Shown piece after piece: positions 6,132 to 7,663 of a DNA stretch of 7,663 nt (positions within the stretch are counted from its first letter, which is position 1; each line of letters opens with the position of its first letter). The DNA lies in contig JAGACI010000257.1 in the NCBI GenBank assembly GCA_017614185.1, positions 1-7,663 on the forward strand. Direction: 5' to 3'. The stretch comes from Lachnospiraceae bacterium (GTDB taxonomy: Bacteria; Bacillota_A; Clostridia; Lachnospirales; Lachnospiraceae). The translations under genes were made by a program, and so were the position numbers. The notes beneath the pieces were generated by a model. It was not told the DNA's origin. It searched no databases and saw only the letters and a list, made by a program, of their open reading frames with translations.

Positions 6132-7043
6132 GAGAAATCCGTTTATTATCTGCTCCTCAGCCTCTTCTTCCGTAAGGCCCAGAGTCATTAGCTTAATAAT
6201 CTGATCGCCGGCAATCTTGCCGATTGCAGCCTCATGAATAAGTGCAGCGTCAACATTTGCGGCATCAAGCTGTGGAACCGCAAGAACTCTGGCCTCATCC
6301 ATTATGATAGCGTCACATTCGGAATGGCCGGAACAAACTGCCGCACCGATAATCCTTGAATCAAACTTCTGATAGGACTTGTCTCTCGCAACAGCTCTTG
6401 AAACAATATCAGTTGAACTTCCTTCGCCGTTTAATTCAACGGTATAAATGCTCTCCGCATACTGAGTGCCATGAGTCATGAGTCTTTCATGAATGTTAAG
6501 CTTGGCGTCCGCCTTAAGAACCGCTTTGCTTGTTCTTACCGTGGAATCAACGCCTTTAATCTGCACCATTTCCATCTCCATGGTGCTTCCCTCTTCCATG
6601 TATACTTCGGTTCCGGGATTAAGGATTCTCTTACCGTTTCCGTCGCCCTCTCCGTAGTGCTTCTCCACGTATTTGACTTTGGAGTTTTTGCCTACATAAA
6701 AGCGGTGAATTCCGTCGTGCTGCGAGTCCTGATCGCCGCAGTTATGAATTCCGCAGCCTGCAACTATGACTACGTCGCAATCCTCTCCTATATAAAAGTC
6801 ATTATAGACAACTTCCTTAAGGCCGCTCTCGCTTAATACTACCGGTATATGAACGCTTTCTTTCTTCGTTCCGTCTTTGATTCTTATATCAATACCTGCG
6901 ACGTCGGTCTTACTTGTAATCTCGATATTAGCGGTGGAGTTTCTTCCTGCCGATGCACCGTTGGCGCGAATATTGTATGCGCCCTCCGGAACCGCATGAA
7001 GGTCAGCTACCTCCGCAAGAATTCTCTTTTGAATCTCATCCAT
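6126..7043 (-). CDS. SufB/SufD-family Fe-S cluster assembly scaffold, short (SmsB-like)
   Basis: A 305-residue protein of the SufB/SufD beta-helix family, which with the SufC ATPase builds Fe-S clusters in the cytoplasm. It is much shorter than E. coli SufB (about 495) or SufD (about 420) because it lacks most of the N-terminal region. The C-terminal core is typical: Cys243 in SECDAIIMDE aligns with the functional cysteine of SufB, and His270-Glu271 in LIHEAAIGKIAGDQ matches the SufB HEA motif, followed by the family ending EEQIINGFLR. These residues make it SufB-like in chemistry although automated annotation may say SufD. A Cys/His-rich stretch, GCGIHNCGDQDSQHDGIH (96-113), is seen in the short forms. 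ATG start supported by AGGAGG (7056-7051) seven bases upstream, which overlaps the sufC stop. Paired with sufC and no second scaffold gene in view, it fits the minimal SMS (SmsCB) system of anaerobes and archaea. Confidence 0.87.
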   Translation of the reverse strand: MDEIQKRILAEVADLHAVPEGAYNIRANGASAGRNSTANIEITSKTDVAGIDIRIKDGTKKESVHIPVVLSESGLKEVVYNDFYIGEDCDVVIVAGCGIHNCGDQDSQHDGIHRFYVGKNSKVKYVEKHYGEGDGNGKRILNPGTEVYMEEGSTMEMEMVQIKGVDSTVRTSKAVLKADAKLNIHERLMTHGTQYAESIYTVELNGEGSSTDIVSRAVARDKSYQKFDSRIIGAAVCSGHSECDAIIMDEARVLAVPQLDAANVDAALIHEAAIGKIAGDQIIKLMTLGLTEEEAEEQIINGFLR

Positions 7044-7054
7044 TGCGTTTCCTC

Positions 7055-7663
7055 CTAAACCGGCAACATATCACAGGTTCCAAGAGCCGAGGGTGTTCCG
7101 ATTAAATCGGGAAGAATATCTTCTTTCTTACCCTTCTTGCTGACCTGTCCGTTTGCGATAACAACTATTTCATCCGCGATATTAAGAATACGCTCCTGAT
7201 GAGAAATAATAATGATTGAGCCCTTGATATTCTCTCTCATATGTTCAAAAACCTTAATAAGGTTCTGGAAGCTCCAAAGATCGATGCCAGCCTCAGGCTC
7301 ATCAAATATCGAAAGCCTTGTTCCTCTTGCAAGTACAGTGGCAATCTCAATTCTCTTTAATTCTCCGCCCGATAACGAAGCATTTACCTCTCTGTTAATG
7401 TAATCTCTTGCACAAAGGCCAACCTCCGAAAGGTAGGTGCAGGCATCGTTTATCGAAAGATTGCTCTTTCCGGATGCAAGGCGCAAAAGATCCAAAACGC
7501 GAATTCCTTTGAATCTTACGGGCTGCTGAAGTGCAAAGCTGATTCCTGCCTTCGCTCTGTCCGTAATACTCATATCGGTGATATCTTCACCGTCAAAAAA
7601 AATACGTCCCGACGTAGGCCTGGCAATACCAGAAATAAGCTTTGCCAAAGTGGATTTACCGCC
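7055..7663 (-). CDS. sufC: SufC-type ABC ATPase of Fe-S assembly, 5' end outside the window
   Basis: The 202 visible residues begin inside the Walker A motif (GGKST, visible residues 1-5), so about 35-40 N-terminal residues are missing. The TTG at 7648 is an internal leucine codon, not a start. Following motifs: Q-loop in SFALQQPVRFKGI, signature LSGGELKR at visible 97-104, Walker B with LSIFDEPEAGIDLWSF (Asp121, Glu122), and the H-loop His155 in IIISHQERIL. SufC powers conformational change in the SufB/D scaffold and is soluble, without a membrane partner. DEPEAGIDLWSF, in place of the DETDSGLDID of classical SufC, matches the short clostridial/archaeal forms I remember from minimal SUF systems. 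It is the first gene of the operon in view; the next gene follows after 11 bases. A transporter ATPase is unlikely given the adjacent scaffold gene. Confidence 0.9.
   Translation of the reverse strand, partial: GGKSTLAKLISGIARPTSGRIFFDGEDITDMSITDRAKAGISFALQQPVRFKGIRVLDLLRLASGKSNLSINDACTYLSEVGLCARDYINREVNASLSGGELKRIEIATVLARGTRLSIFDEPEAGIDLWSFQNLIKVFEHMRENIKGSIIIISHQERILNIADEIVVIANGQVSKKGKKEDILPDLIGTPSALGTCDMLPV

Larger units (their letters stand above)
3322..7663 (-). other. Predicted five-gene operon: sufC, scaffold, transglutaminase-fold, plsY, prsW
   Basis: All five genes are on the minus strand with gaps of 11, 2 (or 8), 42 and 0 bases. Three of the four junctions have a ribosome site inside the preceding gene. 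I found no terminator or convincing promoter between them. The 42-base gap (4696-4737) holds only the plsY ribosome site. The operon promoter lies to the right of the window, and further upstream genes may exist. Confidence 0.7.

Noticed and set aside
6471..6836. 121-codon plus-strand open frame
   Set aside because: Antisense to the Fe-S scaffold gene, which has clear family motifs; no ribosome site or recognisable domain.
7646..7648. TTG as the start of the SufC gene
   Set aside because: The frame continues upstream into GGKST of the Walker A motif, so the codon is an internal leucine and the real start is outside the window.

Overview
The window looks like chromosomal DNA from an anaerobic, moderately low-GC member of the Firmicutes/Clostridia. 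Lachnospiraceae (Butyrivibrio or relatives) is my best guess. The reasons are strong AGGAGG-type ribosome sites on nearly every gene, codon use rich in AGA and CTT, a TTG start, a minimal SUF Fe-S pair of the type known from anaerobes, and the particular aminotransferase and HisRS types. This placement is inference; no rRNA gene or other taxonomic marker is present.

Layout. Bases 1-1005 (minus) hold most of a histidyl-tRNA synthetase gene, cut by the window edge at motif 3. A compact divergent promoter region of about 157 bases separates it from a plus-strand gene for a fold-type I PLP aminotransferase of the aspartate aminotransferase Ie type (1163-2443), which ends at a textbook intrinsic terminator. 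A separate promoter then drives a plus-strand XerD-like tyrosine recombinase (2570-3325). Its reading frame stops before the region that should carry the nucleophilic tyrosine, so it is probably an inactive remnant. From 3322 to the right edge everything is on the minus strand and tightly packed. In transcription order it reads SufC-type ATPase (5' end outside the window), SufB/SufD-type scaffold, a cytosolic transglutaminase-fold protein, a PlsY-type acyltransferase and a PrsW-type membrane protease. Gaps are about 11, 2-8, 42 and 0 bases, so this is very probably one operon.

How the genes fit together. The SufC and single SufB/D proteins would form a minimal two-protein Fe-S cluster assembly machine. 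PlsY (phospholipid synthesis) and PrsW (intramembrane proteolysis) act at the membrane. The transglutaminase-fold protein has an intact Cys-His-Asp triad but no recognisable export signal, and its role is unknown. The recombinase and PrsW genes converge and share a CTAG that supplies both stop codons, with no terminator between them.

The points most worth a second look are the missing motif-1 arginine in the PlsY-type protein, the minimal Fe-S pair coupled to an uncharacterised transglutaminase-fold gene, the recombinase that has lost its catalytic end, and the archaeal/eukaryal-looking motifs of the HisRS. I saw no tRNA, rRNA, CRISPR array, insertion sequence or riboswitch. I do not see a convincing wholly new system; the Fe-S/transglutaminase/PlsY/PrsW operon is the nearest candidate.
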